Position numbers and translations under genes: made by a program
Notes under the pieces: model-generated
Told to the model about the DNA's origin: nothing
Database searches by the model: none
The model's input: the letters and a program-made list of their open reading frames with translations, nothing else
Shown: positions 24,816 through 32,910 of the stretch, one piece after another
How positions within the stretch are numbered: position 1 is the first letter of the stretch
How the letters are laid out: the number at the start of each line of letters is the position of its first letter
Assembly (NCBI RefSeq): GCF_003688935.1
Contig: NZ_REGE01000019.1
Span: 1 to 32,910, forward strand
From: Corynebacterium macginleyi
GTDB lineage: Bacteria > Actinomycetota > Actinomycetes > Mycobacteriales > Mycobacteriaceae
Reading direction: 5' to 3'
DNA: 32,910 bases

Positions 24816-24870
24816 GACCCCCTCATTCAGCTCAGTCTCTAGGACACTGCTGAACTACGAGGGGGGCTTC
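24816..24870 (+). terminator. rho-independent terminator after the small lipoprotein gene
   Basis: CCCCCTC.TTCAGC (24818-24831) pairs with GCTGAA..GAGGGGG (about 24849-24866) with a loop of about 17 nt and CTTCTC after it. The stem is long and GC-rich and starts 13 nt after the stop codon. Confidence 0.8.
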
Positions 24871-25117
24871 TCAACTCCAGCACAAGGGCCCGAAAGTGGC
24901 ACTTAAAGCCTCTCCCCACCCTGACCAACAAAAATAATGTTCGGGAAGGACCGGCTGGAGGTGAATACAGCCCCACTGAGGCGTGGCCTGACGATTGATA
25001 AAGCGTTAGGCCCAGTGGCTGGGAGGTTTGTCCGCGGGCGGGGCCACGGCGACCATTCGTCCGTGCCACGGCCCAGGCCACCGATTATTCATTCTTGTAA
25101 CGCAGTCGCAGTGCAGT

Positions 25118-25169
25118 GTGCCGCGGTGCATGAGAGTAAAAGTTTGTGCACTCCCATGCACCGCGACAC
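25118..25169. repeat. 20-bp imperfect inverted repeat with 12-nt loop
   Basis: The left arm at 25118-25137 and the right arm at 25150-25169 complement each other at 18 of 20 positions (mismatches at C25121/A25166 and A25132/C25155). The loop is AAAAGTTTGTGC. Neither strand has a U run after it, so it does not look like a terminator. It lies between the lipoprotein terminator and the recombinase fragment, about 215 nt beyond the ilvC stop. The remaining sequence from 24871 to 25190 shows no gene. Confidence 0.7.
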
Positions 25170-25189
25170 TTGCTCACGCAAAGGCCTTT

Positions 25190-25384
25190 CAATGCGACCG
25201 TTCCAGTGCGGATGTCACTCGGGAGCTGGGGCACTCGGTCGACACCCTGCTAAAGGTGTATACGCATGTACTGACGGGGTCTAATGACCGTGTAACGGCG
25301 TGGATTGACGCGGCGATTTCTCGCGGGAATTTTGCGGGATCCGCGCCCTTACAGTTGGTCAGTGAGGGCGCATACGGGCCGTTT
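25190..25384 (+). pseudogene. tyrosine recombinase (integrase) C-terminal remnant
   Basis: One frame reads RELGHSVDTLLKVYTHVLTG then SNDRVTAWIDAAISRGNF. LGHSxxTLLxVYxH is the C-terminal signature of phage-type integrases, with the active-site His in LGHS and the nucleophilic Tyr in VYTH. The upstream catalytic domain (R..., HxLR) is missing: the frame is only 60-70 residues and has no start. It continues open across the ilvC gene on the opposite strand, which is a coincidence of antisense reading. Confidence 0.7.
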
Positions 25385-26407
<1,023 letters not shown>

Positions 26408-26451
26408 TCAATTCTTTAGTAGGAGAAGCTGTCATAAGCATCCAAACGCCA

Positions 26452-26457
26452 AGTATA
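26452..26457 (-). promoter_or_regulatory. putative ilvC-proximal promoter (-10)
   Basis: On the minus strand TGGTATATACTTGG contains an extended -10 ending in TATACT, about 55 nt before the ilvC ATG. No convincing -35 is seen. It would give ilvC extra transcription beyond the attenuated ilvB promoter, as described for the coryneform ilvBNC operon. Confidence 0.5.
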
Positions 26458-26496
26458 TACCACTGAGCGGGATACGGTGTTCACATCGTGAGATTT

Positions 26497-27015
26497 TTAT
26501 TTCTTTTTGGGAGCTGTCGCCTTTGGACCGCGCCCCAAGGCCACATGGCCTGATTGCACAAGTTCGCGAATGCCAAAGGGCTCGAGGACTTCAATCAACG
26601 CCGCGAGCTTGCCTGGCGTACCGGTTGCCTCCACAACGACTGATTCCTTTGCTACGTCCACCACGCGAGCACGGAAGATATTAACCGCATCCACCACCTG
26701 GGCACGGTTGGAATTATCGGCCGACACCTTTACCAACATGATGGCGCGGGCAACGGTAGAATCCTCCTTGAGCTCCACGACCTTGATGACCGGAACGAGC
26801 TTATTGAGCTGTTTTGTTACCTGCTCAATAATTACTTCAGAGGCATCTACAACAATGGTCAGCCGGTTAATTCCGGGAGTTTCCGTGTGCGCCGAAACCA
26901 AGGACACCAGGCTGTAGCCGCGGCGGCTGAACATTCCCACCACGCGGGCGAGGATGCTTTCAATATCCTCAACTAGTACCGACAAGGTATGCCGATTTAC
27001 ATCATTCTGCGCCAT
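26497..27015 (-). CDS. ilvN: acetolactate synthase small (regulatory) subunit
   Basis: 172 aa. Binds the catalytic subunit IlvB and confers feedback inhibition by valine and the other branched amino acids. The N-terminal ACT domain (HTLSVLVEDIESILARVVGMFSRRGY, SLVSLVSAHTETPGINRLTIVVD, about 1-80) is followed by the ALS_ss C-terminal domain (about 80-160, FRARVVDVAKESVVVEATG). A strong AGGAGG lies about 7 nt before the ATG, overlapping the end of ilvB. The gap to ilvB is 3 nt, so the two are coupled, as expected for subunits of one complex. The tail ends KATAPKKK. Confidence 0.98.
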   Translation of the reverse strand: MAQNDVNRHTLSVLVEDIESILARVVGMFSRRGYSLVSLVSAHTETPGINRLTIVVDASEVIIEQVTKQLNKLVPVIKVVELKEDSTVARAIMLVKVSADNSNRAQVVDAVNIFRARVVDVAKESVVVEATGTPGKLAALIEVLEPFGIRELVQSGHVALGRGPKATAPKKK

Positions 27016-27018
27016 AGT

Positions 27019-28869
27019 TTATGCCTCCTGCATGGTGTGGTCGATCTCGGCCGGAGTTTCCGCAGCGGATTGCGCTTCATCAAAAAGCGGGCGCAGGCCG
27101 CGGGCGTACTGGATTTCCTCATTGGAGGCACCGCCGCCGATCATCGGCCAGACTTGCGCATCTTGGCCAACGATGAAATCAATAACGACCGGCTTATCAT
27201 TAATTGCCTGTGCGCGTTTAATGGCTGGAACGACCTCTTCTTCACTTGTCACCCGGATAGCCTCGCATCCGAGGGCTTCAGCCAAACGGACGAAGTCCGG
27301 GGTGAAGGCGTCTTCTTCACGCAGCTTGGTGTGTGAGTAATGCTGATTATAAAACAAGGTCTGCCACTGCCGGACCATTCCGAGGTTGCCATTATTAATT
27401 ATGGCAACCTTAAACGGAAAACCTTCCACAGCAGCGGTGGTAAGCTCCTGGTTCGTCATCTGAAAGCAACCATCGCCGTCGATGGCCCAGACTTCCTTAT
27501 CCGGGCACGCTGCTTTAGCACCCAAGGCGGCAGGAACGGCATAGCCCATGGTCCCCGCGCCACCGGAGTTGATCCACGAACGCGGGTGTTCAAAGTCCAA
27601 GAACTGCGCGGACCACATCTGATGCTGGCCCACACCCGCACAGTAGATTGCTTCTGACCCGACAGTGTGACTGAGTTTTTCTAAAACAAATTGCGGGTTC
27701 AAGAGACCATCATCGGTGGGCTCGTAACCGCGCGGGAACCGCTCTTGCATGCCACGCAGGTAATCGAGCCACTGTTTTACGTTGGGCGCGGGCTGTATAG
27801 CCTTTTTGCGGTACTCCTTACTCAGCGCGGTTAAGCATTTTTGTGCATCGCCAACGATAGGGACCGCAACCTCGCGAATCTTGCCGATCTCCGCTGGATC
27901 GATATCGGCATGGATGACTTTCGCATTGGGTGCGAATGTGGCGGTATCACCGGTCACACGGTCATCGAAGCGAGCGCCGATGGCGATGATCAGGTCTGCG
28001 CGCTGCAGGGCCGCAACCGCTGGGACCGTGCCGTGCATACCCGGCATTCCCAGGTGCTGCGGGTGAGAGTCTGGGAAAGAGCCGAGGGCCATCAAGGTGG
28101 TAACCACCGGGATTCTCGTGAGCTCTGCAAACTCCAGCAGCTCCTGGGAAGCATTGGCTTTAATGACTCCCCCGCCAACGTAGAGCACCGGCTTTTCCGC
28201 ACTCGCCATCAATTCCACAGCTTGGGCAACCTGCCGGTGGTGAGGCTTGGTAACCGGCTTATAACCTTGTAGGTCAAGCGCTTCTGGAAAGTGATAGTCT
28301 AAAAAGCTATTTTGCACGTCTTTCGGAATATCAACGAGCACCGGACCGGGCCGACCAGTGGAGGCCAAGTGAAAGGCAGCCGAAATGGTGGAGGGGATAT
28401 CCGCAGGATCTGTCACGATGTAGTTGTGCTTGGTAATCGGCATGGTGATGCCGCGGATATCCGCCTCTTGGAAGGCATCTGTTCCTAAAAGACTGCTGCC
28501 CACCTGACCGGTGATGGCGACGATGGGAACGGAGTCCAGGTTGGCATCAGCAAGCGCGGTAACCAGGTTCGTCGCACCGGGACCGGAGGTAGCAATACAG
28601 ACACCCACCTTTCCAGATGCCTGCGCATAGCCCTCGGCGGCATGTCCCGCCCCTTGTTCGTGACGAGTTAAGACATGGCGAAGCTTGGTCGAACCATGCA
28701 GTGCATCGTAAAGCGGAAGCACGGCACCGCCGGGAATACCGAATACGAGATCGATACCCAGATCTTCCAGCGTGCGGACAATAGCATGAGCCCCACTCAT
28801 TCGCTCCACGGACGCAGTGGTAGTCGCAGCGGCCGCGGAAGCAGGCGTGGGCGAGGATGTCGTTACCAC
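27019..28869 (-). CDS. ilvB: acetolactate synthase large (catalytic) subunit
   Basis: 616 aa, thiamine-diphosphate and FAD enzyme. Condenses two pyruvates to acetolactate, or pyruvate with 2-ketobutyrate, the first common step for valine, leucine and isoleucine. The TPP glutamate is in [17 protein letters not shown], followed by [10 protein letters not shown], the central FAD domain with [12 protein letters not shown], and the TPP-binding [11 protein letters not shown]...IINN motif. The start is GTG 28869 with AAGGAG 10 nt upstream; the first 20 residues are a low-complexity Thr/Ala/Ser extension before [11 protein letters not shown]. Transcription is controlled by the leader/attenuator at 28931-29051. 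Confidence 0.98.
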   Translation of the reverse strand: MVTTSSPTPASAAAATTTASVERMSGAHAIVRTLEDLGIDLVFGIPGGAVLPLYDALHGSTKLRHVLTRHEQGAGHAAEGYAQASGKVGVCIATSGPGATNLVTALADANLDSVPIVAITGQVGSSLLGTDAFQEADIRGITMPITKHNYIVTDPADIPSTISAAFHLASTGRPGPVLVDIPKDVQNSFLDYHFPEALDLQGYKPVTKPHHRQVAQAVELMASAEKPVLYVGGGVIKANASQELLEFAELTRIPVVTTLMALGSFPDSHPQHLGMPGMHGTVPAVAALQRADLIIAIGARFDDRVTGDTATFAPNAKVIHADIDPAEIGKIREVAVPIVGDAQKCLTALSKEYRKKAIQPAPNVKQWLDYLRGMQERFPRGYEPTDDGLLNPQFVLEKLSHTVGSEAIYCAGVGQHQMWSAQFLDFEHPRSWINSGGAGTMGYAVPAALGAKAACPDKEVWAIDGDGCFQMTNQELTTAAVEGFPFKVAIINNGNLGMVRQWQTLFYNQHYSHTKLREEDAFTPDFVRLAEALGCEAIRVTSEEEVVPAIKRAQAINDKPVVIDFIVGQDAQVWPMIGGGASNEEIQYARGLRPLFDEAQSAAETPAEIDHTMQEA

Positions 28870-28930
28870 GGTGTATGTGCTCCTTGGGTTGGTCTGTCAT
28901 GGAAAGTGATCATCGAAAACGCCCTAGTGA

Positions 28931-28993
28931 CAACTAAACCCCCGCGGGCCGGTGGTCTGCGGGGGCGAAAGCGTCGACATTCAGGAAACGTCG
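28931..28993 (-). terminator. ilvB attenuator: pause hairpin and terminator
   Basis: On the minus strand CCCCCGC (28959-28965) pairs with GCGGGGG (28939-28945), with further pairing inside, and is followed by TTTAGTTGT: an intrinsic terminator between the leader peptide and ilvB. Upstream, CGACGTT/AATGTCG (28987-28993 and 28975-28981) forms a small hairpin that could act as the pause or compete with the terminator. Ribosome stalling in the leader would favour read-through. Confidence 0.8.
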
Positions 28994-28996
28994 CAG

Positions 28997-29038
28997 TCAC
29001 CGCCGCGCGCGTACCACCTGAAGTCGAATGATGATCAT
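28997..29038 (-). CDS. ilvBNC leader peptide
   Basis: A 13-codon frame, MIIIRLQVVRARR then TGA. Six of the first nine codons specify Ile, Leu or Val, the regulatory amino acids of the operon. It sits directly upstream of the attenuator hairpins, as in other corynebacteria. When charged branched-chain tRNAs are scarce the ribosome stalls on the III or VV codons and the terminator does not form. TATAGT lies 7 nt before the ATG, so this peptide is probably translated from a leaderless start. Confidence 0.88.
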   Translation of the reverse strand: MIIIRLQVVRARR

Positions 29039-29045
29039 ATTTCCA

Positions 29046-29051
29046 ACTATA
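29046..29051 (-). promoter_or_regulatory. -10 of the ilvBNC promoter
   Basis: TATAGT on the minus strand, exactly 7 nt before the leader-peptide ATG, so transcription should begin at or next to the A of that codon. The -35 region is poor. Confidence 0.6.
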
Positions 29052-29170
29052 TACCGATAGATTTATATTTGGAAGTAGTTACCCCCTTTTGGGAAATCTT
29101 TCTCATTTGTTGAAACGCAGCGAAAAGATGGTTCGCTTCCCCACCGCATGGTCAATTAGGCTGACTGACT

Positions 29171-29713
29171 ATGACCCCACCAGCACAGGACCAACAGCCT
29201 CGTCAGTCCGCCACCCAGGAAGCGGTCTTCACTCCGTCTCGCGACCACATTTTGGGCATTTTAATTTTGTCCACGATCGCCTTATTGAGCATTGGATGGG
29301 CGCCCAAATACCTGGGGTGGCTGCTCATCATCCCCGTTATCGGCCTATGGTGGGTCATCAAGGCCCGCACACGAGTGACTGAGAAAGGCATCTCCATTAC
29401 TTATGTGTTCCGGAAAAATGTCTCTATCGCATGGGATGATTTCGCCGGCATTGGCTTCCAACGTGCCCGATCTTTTGCGCAGACAAAAAATGGTGCGAAA
29501 CATAACCTGCCTGGCGTAACCTTCAATTCACTGCCACGCTTAGCAGAAGCATCCCGCGGGCGCATTCCCGATGCCCTCACCCAAGGCCGTATAGCAGCCG
29601 ATGACAAGGTCGTCATCGTGCACCGCGACGGGCAACACATCCTCTTAAGTAAAGAGGAATATGCTGCATACTTGGAAAAGCACCCCGAGCTCAAAGATTC
29701 GGAAGAAAACTAA
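29171..29713 (+). CDS. PH-domain membrane protein
   Basis: 180 aa. Two adjacent hydrophobic segments (HILGILILSTIALLSIGW and LGWLLIIPVIGLWWVI, about 26-62) are followed by a bacterial PH-like domain (RVTEKGISITYVFRKNVSIAWDDFAGIGF, then VVIVHRDGQHILLSKEEYAAYL). Such proteins are small membrane-bound proteins of unknown role. A similar gene lies between ilvD and ilvB in other corynebacteria, as I recall, so this is conserved context rather than an insertion. No Shine-Dalgarno is visible; TAGGCT lies 8 nt upstream of the ATG. The last residues are acidic (KDSEEN). Confidence 0.85.
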   Translation: MTPPAQDQQPRQSATQEAVFTPSRDHILGILILSTIALLSIGWAPKYLGWLLIIPVIGLWWVIKARTRVTEKGISITYVFRKNVSIAWDDFAGIGFQRARSFAQTKNGAKHNLPGVTFNSLPRLAEASRGRIPDALTQGRIAADDKVVIVHRDGQHILLSKEEYAAYLEKHPELKDSEEN

Positions 29714-29742
29714 ATCTCTTTTATCCCCCATTTGGCAAAATC

Positions 29743-29748
29743 TATAAA
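29743..29748 (+). promoter_or_regulatory. putative -10 of ilvD
   Basis: TATAAA, 17 nt before the ilvD ATG. It would give a short leader with only a weak ribosome site. No good -35 is visible. Confidence 0.35.
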
Positions 29749-29765
29749 GAATGGTGACTTAAACC

Positions 29766-31619
29766 ATGATCCCACTGCGTTCTAAAGTAACTACCGTCGG
29801 ACGCCAAGCCGCCGGTGCGCGTGCCTTGTGGCGCGCTACCGGTACCAAAGAAAACGACTTCGGCAAACCCATCGTGGCCATCGCCAACTCTTATACGCAG
29901 TTCGTTCCCGGCCACGTGCACCTAAAAAACGTCGGCGATATCGTCGCCGAAGCCGTCCGCGCAGCCGGAGGCGTACCCAAGGAGTTCAACACCATTGCCG
30001 TCGACGACGGTATTGCAATGGGTCACAGCGGCATGTTGTACTCATTGCCCTCGCGCGAGATTATCTCGGATGCCATTGAGTACATGGCCAATGCGCATAC
30101 TGCGGATGCCCTCGTCTGTATCTCTAACTGCGATAAAATCACCCCGGGCATGCTCAATGCCGCGATGCGATTGAATATCCCCACGATCTTCGTCTCGGGC
30201 GGGCCGATGGAAGCCGGTAAAGCAGTCGTGGTCGATGGCGTCGCCCATGCGCCCACTGACTTGATTACTGCTATCACCGCATCGGCGAACGATAGGGTTT
30301 CCGATTCCGGCTTGGCCCAGATAGAAGAATCTGCCTGCCCTACCTGCGGGTCCTGCTCCGGCATGTTTACTGCCAACTCTATGAATTGCTTGACCGAGGC
30401 ACTCGGATTGGCACTTCCGGGCAATGGCACCACGCTCGCCACCCACAGTGCTCGCCGTGGCCTCTTCGTAAAGGCCGGCTCCATCATCGTGGATATGTGC
30501 CGCCGCTACTACGGCGATGAGGACGAGTCCGTCCTGCCGCGCAATATCGCCACCAAGGAAGCCTTTATCAATGCCATGGCCCTCGATATGGCTATGGGCG
30601 GGTCCACCAACACGATCCTGCACACCCTTGCCGCAGCACAAGAGGGCGAAGTGGACTTCACGCTCGATGACATTAATGACATTTCCTACCGTGTCCCATG
30701 CTTGTCCAAGGTTGCGCCCAACGGAACCTACCACATCGAGGACGTCCACCGCGCCGGCGGCATTCCGGCCATCCTGGGCGAACTTCGCCGCGCGGGCCAC
30801 CTTAATCTCAAGGTGCACACCGCCCTTTATGACAATGCGGAGCAGTGGCTCGATGATTGGGATATCCGCAATCCCCGCGTGACCGATCAGGCCCGCGAAC
30901 TGTATTACGCAGCGCCTGGCGGAGTGCGCACGACCGAACCTTTCTCCCAGTCCAACCGGTGGGACGAACTGGATACAGACGCGGTCAATGGCTGCATTCA
31001 CGACGCAGACCACGCCTTTTCTTCCGACGGTGGCCTGGTGGTCCTGCGCGGTAATTTGGCACCTGACGGGGCAATCGTCAAAGCGGCCGGCGTAGAGGAA
31101 GAGCTGTGGACCTTCTCCGGCCCAGCCCGCGTGGTGGAGTCCCAAGAGCAGGCCGTATCCATCATCTTGAATAAAGAAGTCCAGCCTGGCGATGTCGTCG
31201 TCATTCGCTACGAGGGCCCGTCCGGTGGCCCCGGCATGCAAGAGATGCTGCACCCGACGTCTTTCCTCAAGGGCGCCGGATTGGGCAAGGCCTGCGCCTT
31301 GATTACCGACGGCCGCTTCTCCGGCGGCACCTCCGGCCTTTCCATCGGCCATATTTCTCCCGAGGCCGCCCACCAGGGACTCATCGGGCTCATTGAGAAT
31401 GGCGATACCATCTCCATCAATATCCACGAGCGCGAGCTCACACTCGACGTGGATGATGAGGTACTGGAGCGCCGCCGCGCCGCGCAAGAGCAGCGCGAAA
31501 AGCCGTGGACGCCGGTCAACCGCAACCGTCCCATCACCAAGGCGCTGCGCGCCTACGCCGCGATGGCGACCTCCGCAGATCGCGGCGCGGTACGCGTGGT
31601 AGACGGCTATGTTAACTAA
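29766..31619 (+). CDS. ilvD: dihydroxy-acid dehydratase
   Basis: 617 aa Fe-S enzyme. Dehydrates dihydroxyisovalerate and dihydroxymethylvalerate to the 2-keto acids, the step after IlvC. Cluster-ligand cysteines are in [11 protein letters not shown] and [17 protein letters not shown]. The metal-binding acidic motif [24 protein letters not shown], the C-terminal [12 protein letters not shown] and [22 protein letters not shown] are also in place. The length is typical. It is transcribed away from ilvBNC with its own probable promoter. The last 3 nt overlap the converging regulator gene. Confidence 0.98.
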   Translation: MIPLRSKVTTVGRQAAGARALWRATGTKENDFGKPIVAIANSYTQFVPGHVHLKNVGDIVAEAVRAAGGVPKEFNTIAVDDGIAMGHSGMLYSLPSREIISDAIEYMANAHTADALVCISNCDKITPGMLNAAMRLNIPTIFVSGGPMEAGKAVVVDGVAHAPTDLITAITASANDRVSDSGLAQIEESACPTCGSCSGMFTANSMNCLTEALGLALPGNGTTLATHSARRGLFVKAGSIIVDMCRRYYGDEDESVLPRNIATKEAFINAMALDMAMGGSTNTILHTLAAAQEGEVDFTLDDINDISYRVPCLSKVAPNGTYHIEDVHRAGGIPAILGELRRAGHLNLKVHTALYDNAEQWLDDWDIRNPRVTDQARELYYAAPGGVRTTEPFSQSNRWDELDTDAVNGCIHDADHAFSSDGGLVVLRGNLAPDGAIVKAAGVEEELWTFSGPARVVESQEQAVSIILNKEVQPGDVVVIRYEGPSGGPGMQEMLHPTSFLKGAGLGKACALITDGRFSGGTSGLSIGHISPEAAHQGLIGLIENGDTISINIHERELTLDVDDEVLERRRAAQEQREKPWTPVNRNRPITKALRAYAAMATSADRGAVRVVDGYVN

Positions 31620-31927
31620 CGCGCCATCTCCTGAATGGCCGCGAGGTGGGCGTCGAATGCGGACTTGCCAGTAGCAGTGAGCATGACCCAGACAGTGTCC
31701 TTATCGCGGGAAGATCCGTACTCCCGGAATCGGCTAATATATCCTTCCTTTTCCAGGGCAGATAACTGCTTGGATAAGGTGGCGGCCGATTGCCCCACCT
31801 CTTCCCGCAGCGCCGCGAAGCGCATTTCGCGGCGCACCTGCCCTTCAACGGCTCCGCGCGCGTTTAACACTGCGCAAATCTTAAAGCGATTGAGCGGATA
31901 GATAACGGGGTCAATATCACTGAGCAC
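31616..31927 (-). CDS. winged-helix transcriptional regulator (MarR/HTH_27 type)
   Basis: 103 aa. A single winged helix: [16 protein letters not shown], then [29 protein letters not shown] as the helix-turn-helix, and a wing ([27 protein letters not shown]). Small proteins of this type are often encoded with a membrane protein that they may regulate. The GTG at 31927 is chosen as start because AAGGAG lies 9 nt upstream; an ATG at 31954 has no such site. It overlaps the stop of the upstream membrane-protein gene by 11 nt and the ilvD end by 3 nt. Ligand unknown. Confidence 0.85.
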   Translation of the reverse strand: MLSDIDPVIYPLNRFKICAVLNARGAVEGQVRREMRFAALREEVGQSAATLSKQLSALEKEGYISRFREYGSSRDKDTVWVMLTATGKSAFDAHLAAIQEMAR

Positions 31928-32372
31928 TACGGCCCGCTCCTTGCCTCGCTGCAAGGTCCAAGGCGCGAGATTGCAGCGCCCAGACCATTGCTGCTGCCCA
32001 CACCACGACGAAGATTACCATTGCCCACGCGTGCTCGCGCAGCAGGTTAGGGACAAAGATCGGGAAAAGCATTACTGCCATCCCCGCATAGTATTTTTTA
32101 TCAGCCTTGGGCTGTGAATACGGATCCTGGCGATAGCTGGGCCGCACCTTGCTCTGGTGATGAAGATGCGCCCACACCATGAGCCCTACAAGGACAAAGT
32201 AGAAAATGAGAACCGCTACCGGGTGCAATAACTCGGATAATAGGCTCACCCCCAGATAAGACGCTGCCAACGCGATCACTAGGAGGATATTTTGCACAAG
32301 CCGCTTACGCTCGGCGCCGTTATCCTGCAGGCTGTCATTAAACTCAAGCGACTTCTTTAGCTCATCTTCCAT
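31917..32372 (-). CDS. small multi-span membrane protein
   Basis: 151 aa with about four hydrophobic segments (NILLVIALAASYLGVSLL, VAVLIFYFVLVGLMVWA, YYAGMAVMLFPIFVPNLL, WAMVIFVVVWAAAMVWAL) and a charged cytoplasmic N-terminus (MEDELKKSLEF). I do not recognise a family. Its stop overlaps the start of the regulator gene by 11 nt, so the pair is coupled, and the regulator may control it. Confidence 0.8.
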   Translation of the reverse strand: MEDELKKSLEFNDSLQDNGAERKRLVQNILLVIALAASYLGVSLLSELLHPVAVLIFYFVLVGLMVWAHLHHQSKVRPSYRQDPYSQPKADKKYYAGMAVMLFPIFVPNLLREHAWAMVIFVVVWAAAMVWALQSRALDLAARQGAGRSAQ

Positions 32373-32455
32373 TTTCTACCGCCATCTCAAAAATCCATCA
32401 TCCTTTACTTTCCTTTCCGGCAATTCTTTCACTTTCCATCACGGAAAGCAAGGCT

Positions 32456-32490
32456 GCAAAAATCCCCACCGCATTGAGTGCGGCGGGGAT
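32456..32490 (-). terminator. terminator of the DoxX-like gene
   Basis: ATCCCC.CCGCA (32462-32473) pairs with TGCGG.GGGGAT (about 32479-32490), with a TTTTTG tract following on the minus strand. It ends the truncated DoxX-like gene 27 nt after its stop. Confidence 0.8.
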
Positions 32491-32516
32491 ACACTCAGGT
32501 ATTAGCGAGTAATGAG

Positions 32517-32783
32517 CTAAGCAATGGGGTTTACTGCCGCGCCAAAGAACCACACGGCAACCAGGATGGCGATACCAACCACCGCAAAGACCCACGACGT
32601 GCCCAGCGGGCGCCGCGCCCAAGAGCGACCAAAGTCCAGGGAAATGAAACCGGGGCCAGTAAATTGCAGGCCAATCGCGACAACAAACAGCACCAGGGAT
32701 AGCCATACCGAGTCTGACCAGTCAAAGACCTGTAAACCGGCACCCCATTGCGCCAGCTCGTGCAAGGCGGTGAAACCGGTAAC
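32517..32783 (-). pseudogene. DoxX-like membrane protein, N-terminus removed by IS3 element
   Basis: About 88 C-terminal residues remain, with two hydrophobic segments (SLVLFVVAIGLQFTG and WVFAVVGIAILVAVWFFG) and the LQFTGPGFISLDFGRSW loop seen in actinobacterial DoxX-like proteins. The frame runs directly into the IS end at 32784, and any apparent start lies inside the element (MPRNKTRG), so the gene is broken. Its own terminator is intact. Confidence 0.75.
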
Positions 32784-32910
32784 TGAAGTGCCCCGAGTTT
32801 TGTTCCTAGGCATTTGCCTTGATTTCTATTATTCCCTGTTGCGGGGTCTTCTTCCAAAATTCGGTTTCCACCTCGACCGGGGTTCGATATCCCAGGCTTT
32901 GGTGGAGCCT
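32784..32910 (-). mobile_element. IS3-family insertion sequence, right end (truncated by window edge)
   Basis: The terminal repeat TGAAGTGCCCCGAGTTTTG begins at 32784 on the plus strand and matches the left-end repeat at 127 at about 13 of 19 positions. The transposase 3' end lies just inside. The element interrupts a DoxX-like gene. Confidence 0.8.
32806..32910 (-). CDS. IS3-family transposase OrfB, C-terminal fragment
   Basis: The last 34 residues are visible, including RLHQSLGYRTPVEVETEF and ending QQGIIEIKANA. RxHxxLGYxTPxE is the end of the DDE integrase domain of IS3 OrfB (rve family). The gene has the same orientation as the OrfA fragment at 1-58. The catalytic part is outside the window. 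Confidence 0.88.
   Translation of the reverse strand, partial: RLHQSLGYRTPVEVETEFWKKTPQQGIIEIKANA

Noticed and set aside
30042..31487. 481-codon open frame antisense to ilvD
   Set aside because: It lies wholly opposite an intact, highly conserved ilvD. Long antisense frames are expected from GC-rich codon bias, and there is no family resemblance.

Overview
The window looks like a Corynebacterium chromosome segment (an inference from GC-rich codon use, the coryneform ilvBNC leader peptide and the gltX/leuB/serA/ilv gene set). A truncated IS3-family element lies at each end. The left one shows the orfA start (minus strand); the right one shows the orfB end (minus strand) inserted into a DoxX-like gene. 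Contig ends at a repeated IS would explain these borders. Positions 265-2290 are accessory: two hypothetical genes and a frameshifted transposase remnant. Next come two duplicated tRNA-Glu genes and one tRNA-Gln with a good promoter and terminators, then gltX.

Divergent from gltX, 4725-14359 is the most interesting locus: a tightly overlapping seven-gene operon of the 'anchored repeat-type ABC transporter' class. It encodes a zinc/manganese-type substrate-binding lipoprotein with an inserted repeat domain, an ATPase, a multi-span permease, and four secreted proteins carrying the same actinobacterial repeat domain with different surface anchors (C-terminal membrane segments, one LANTG sorting motif, long low-complexity stalks). 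A Zur-like palindrome overlaps the promoter. I infer a zinc-starvation surface uptake system in which wall-spanning proteins pass metal to the transporter. The families are catalogued, but to my knowledge the mechanism is not described.

Positions 14384-23359 hold a multiply broken esterase pseudogene, an isochorismate synthase, a methyltransferase remnant, a fumarylacetoacetase-fold hydrolase, leuB, serA, and a two-gene unit of a lipoprotein and a DUF262 protein. From 23400 to 25384 the DNA is eroded: a 6-pyruvoyl-tetrahydropterin-synthase-like fragment, a small lipoprotein gene, a strong terminator, a 20-bp inverted repeat and the C-terminal scrap of a tyrosine recombinase.

Positions 25385-31619 are the branched-chain amino acid block: ilvB-ilvN-ilvC on the minus strand behind a leader peptide/attenuator, then a PH-domain membrane protein and ilvD on the plus strand. 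Together with leuB this covers most of valine, isoleucine and leucine synthesis. The right end has a winged-helix regulator overlapping a membrane-protein gene, then the IS-disrupted DoxX-like gene. Several minus-strand genes start exactly 7 nt downstream of a -10-like hexamer, as expected for leaderless transcripts.
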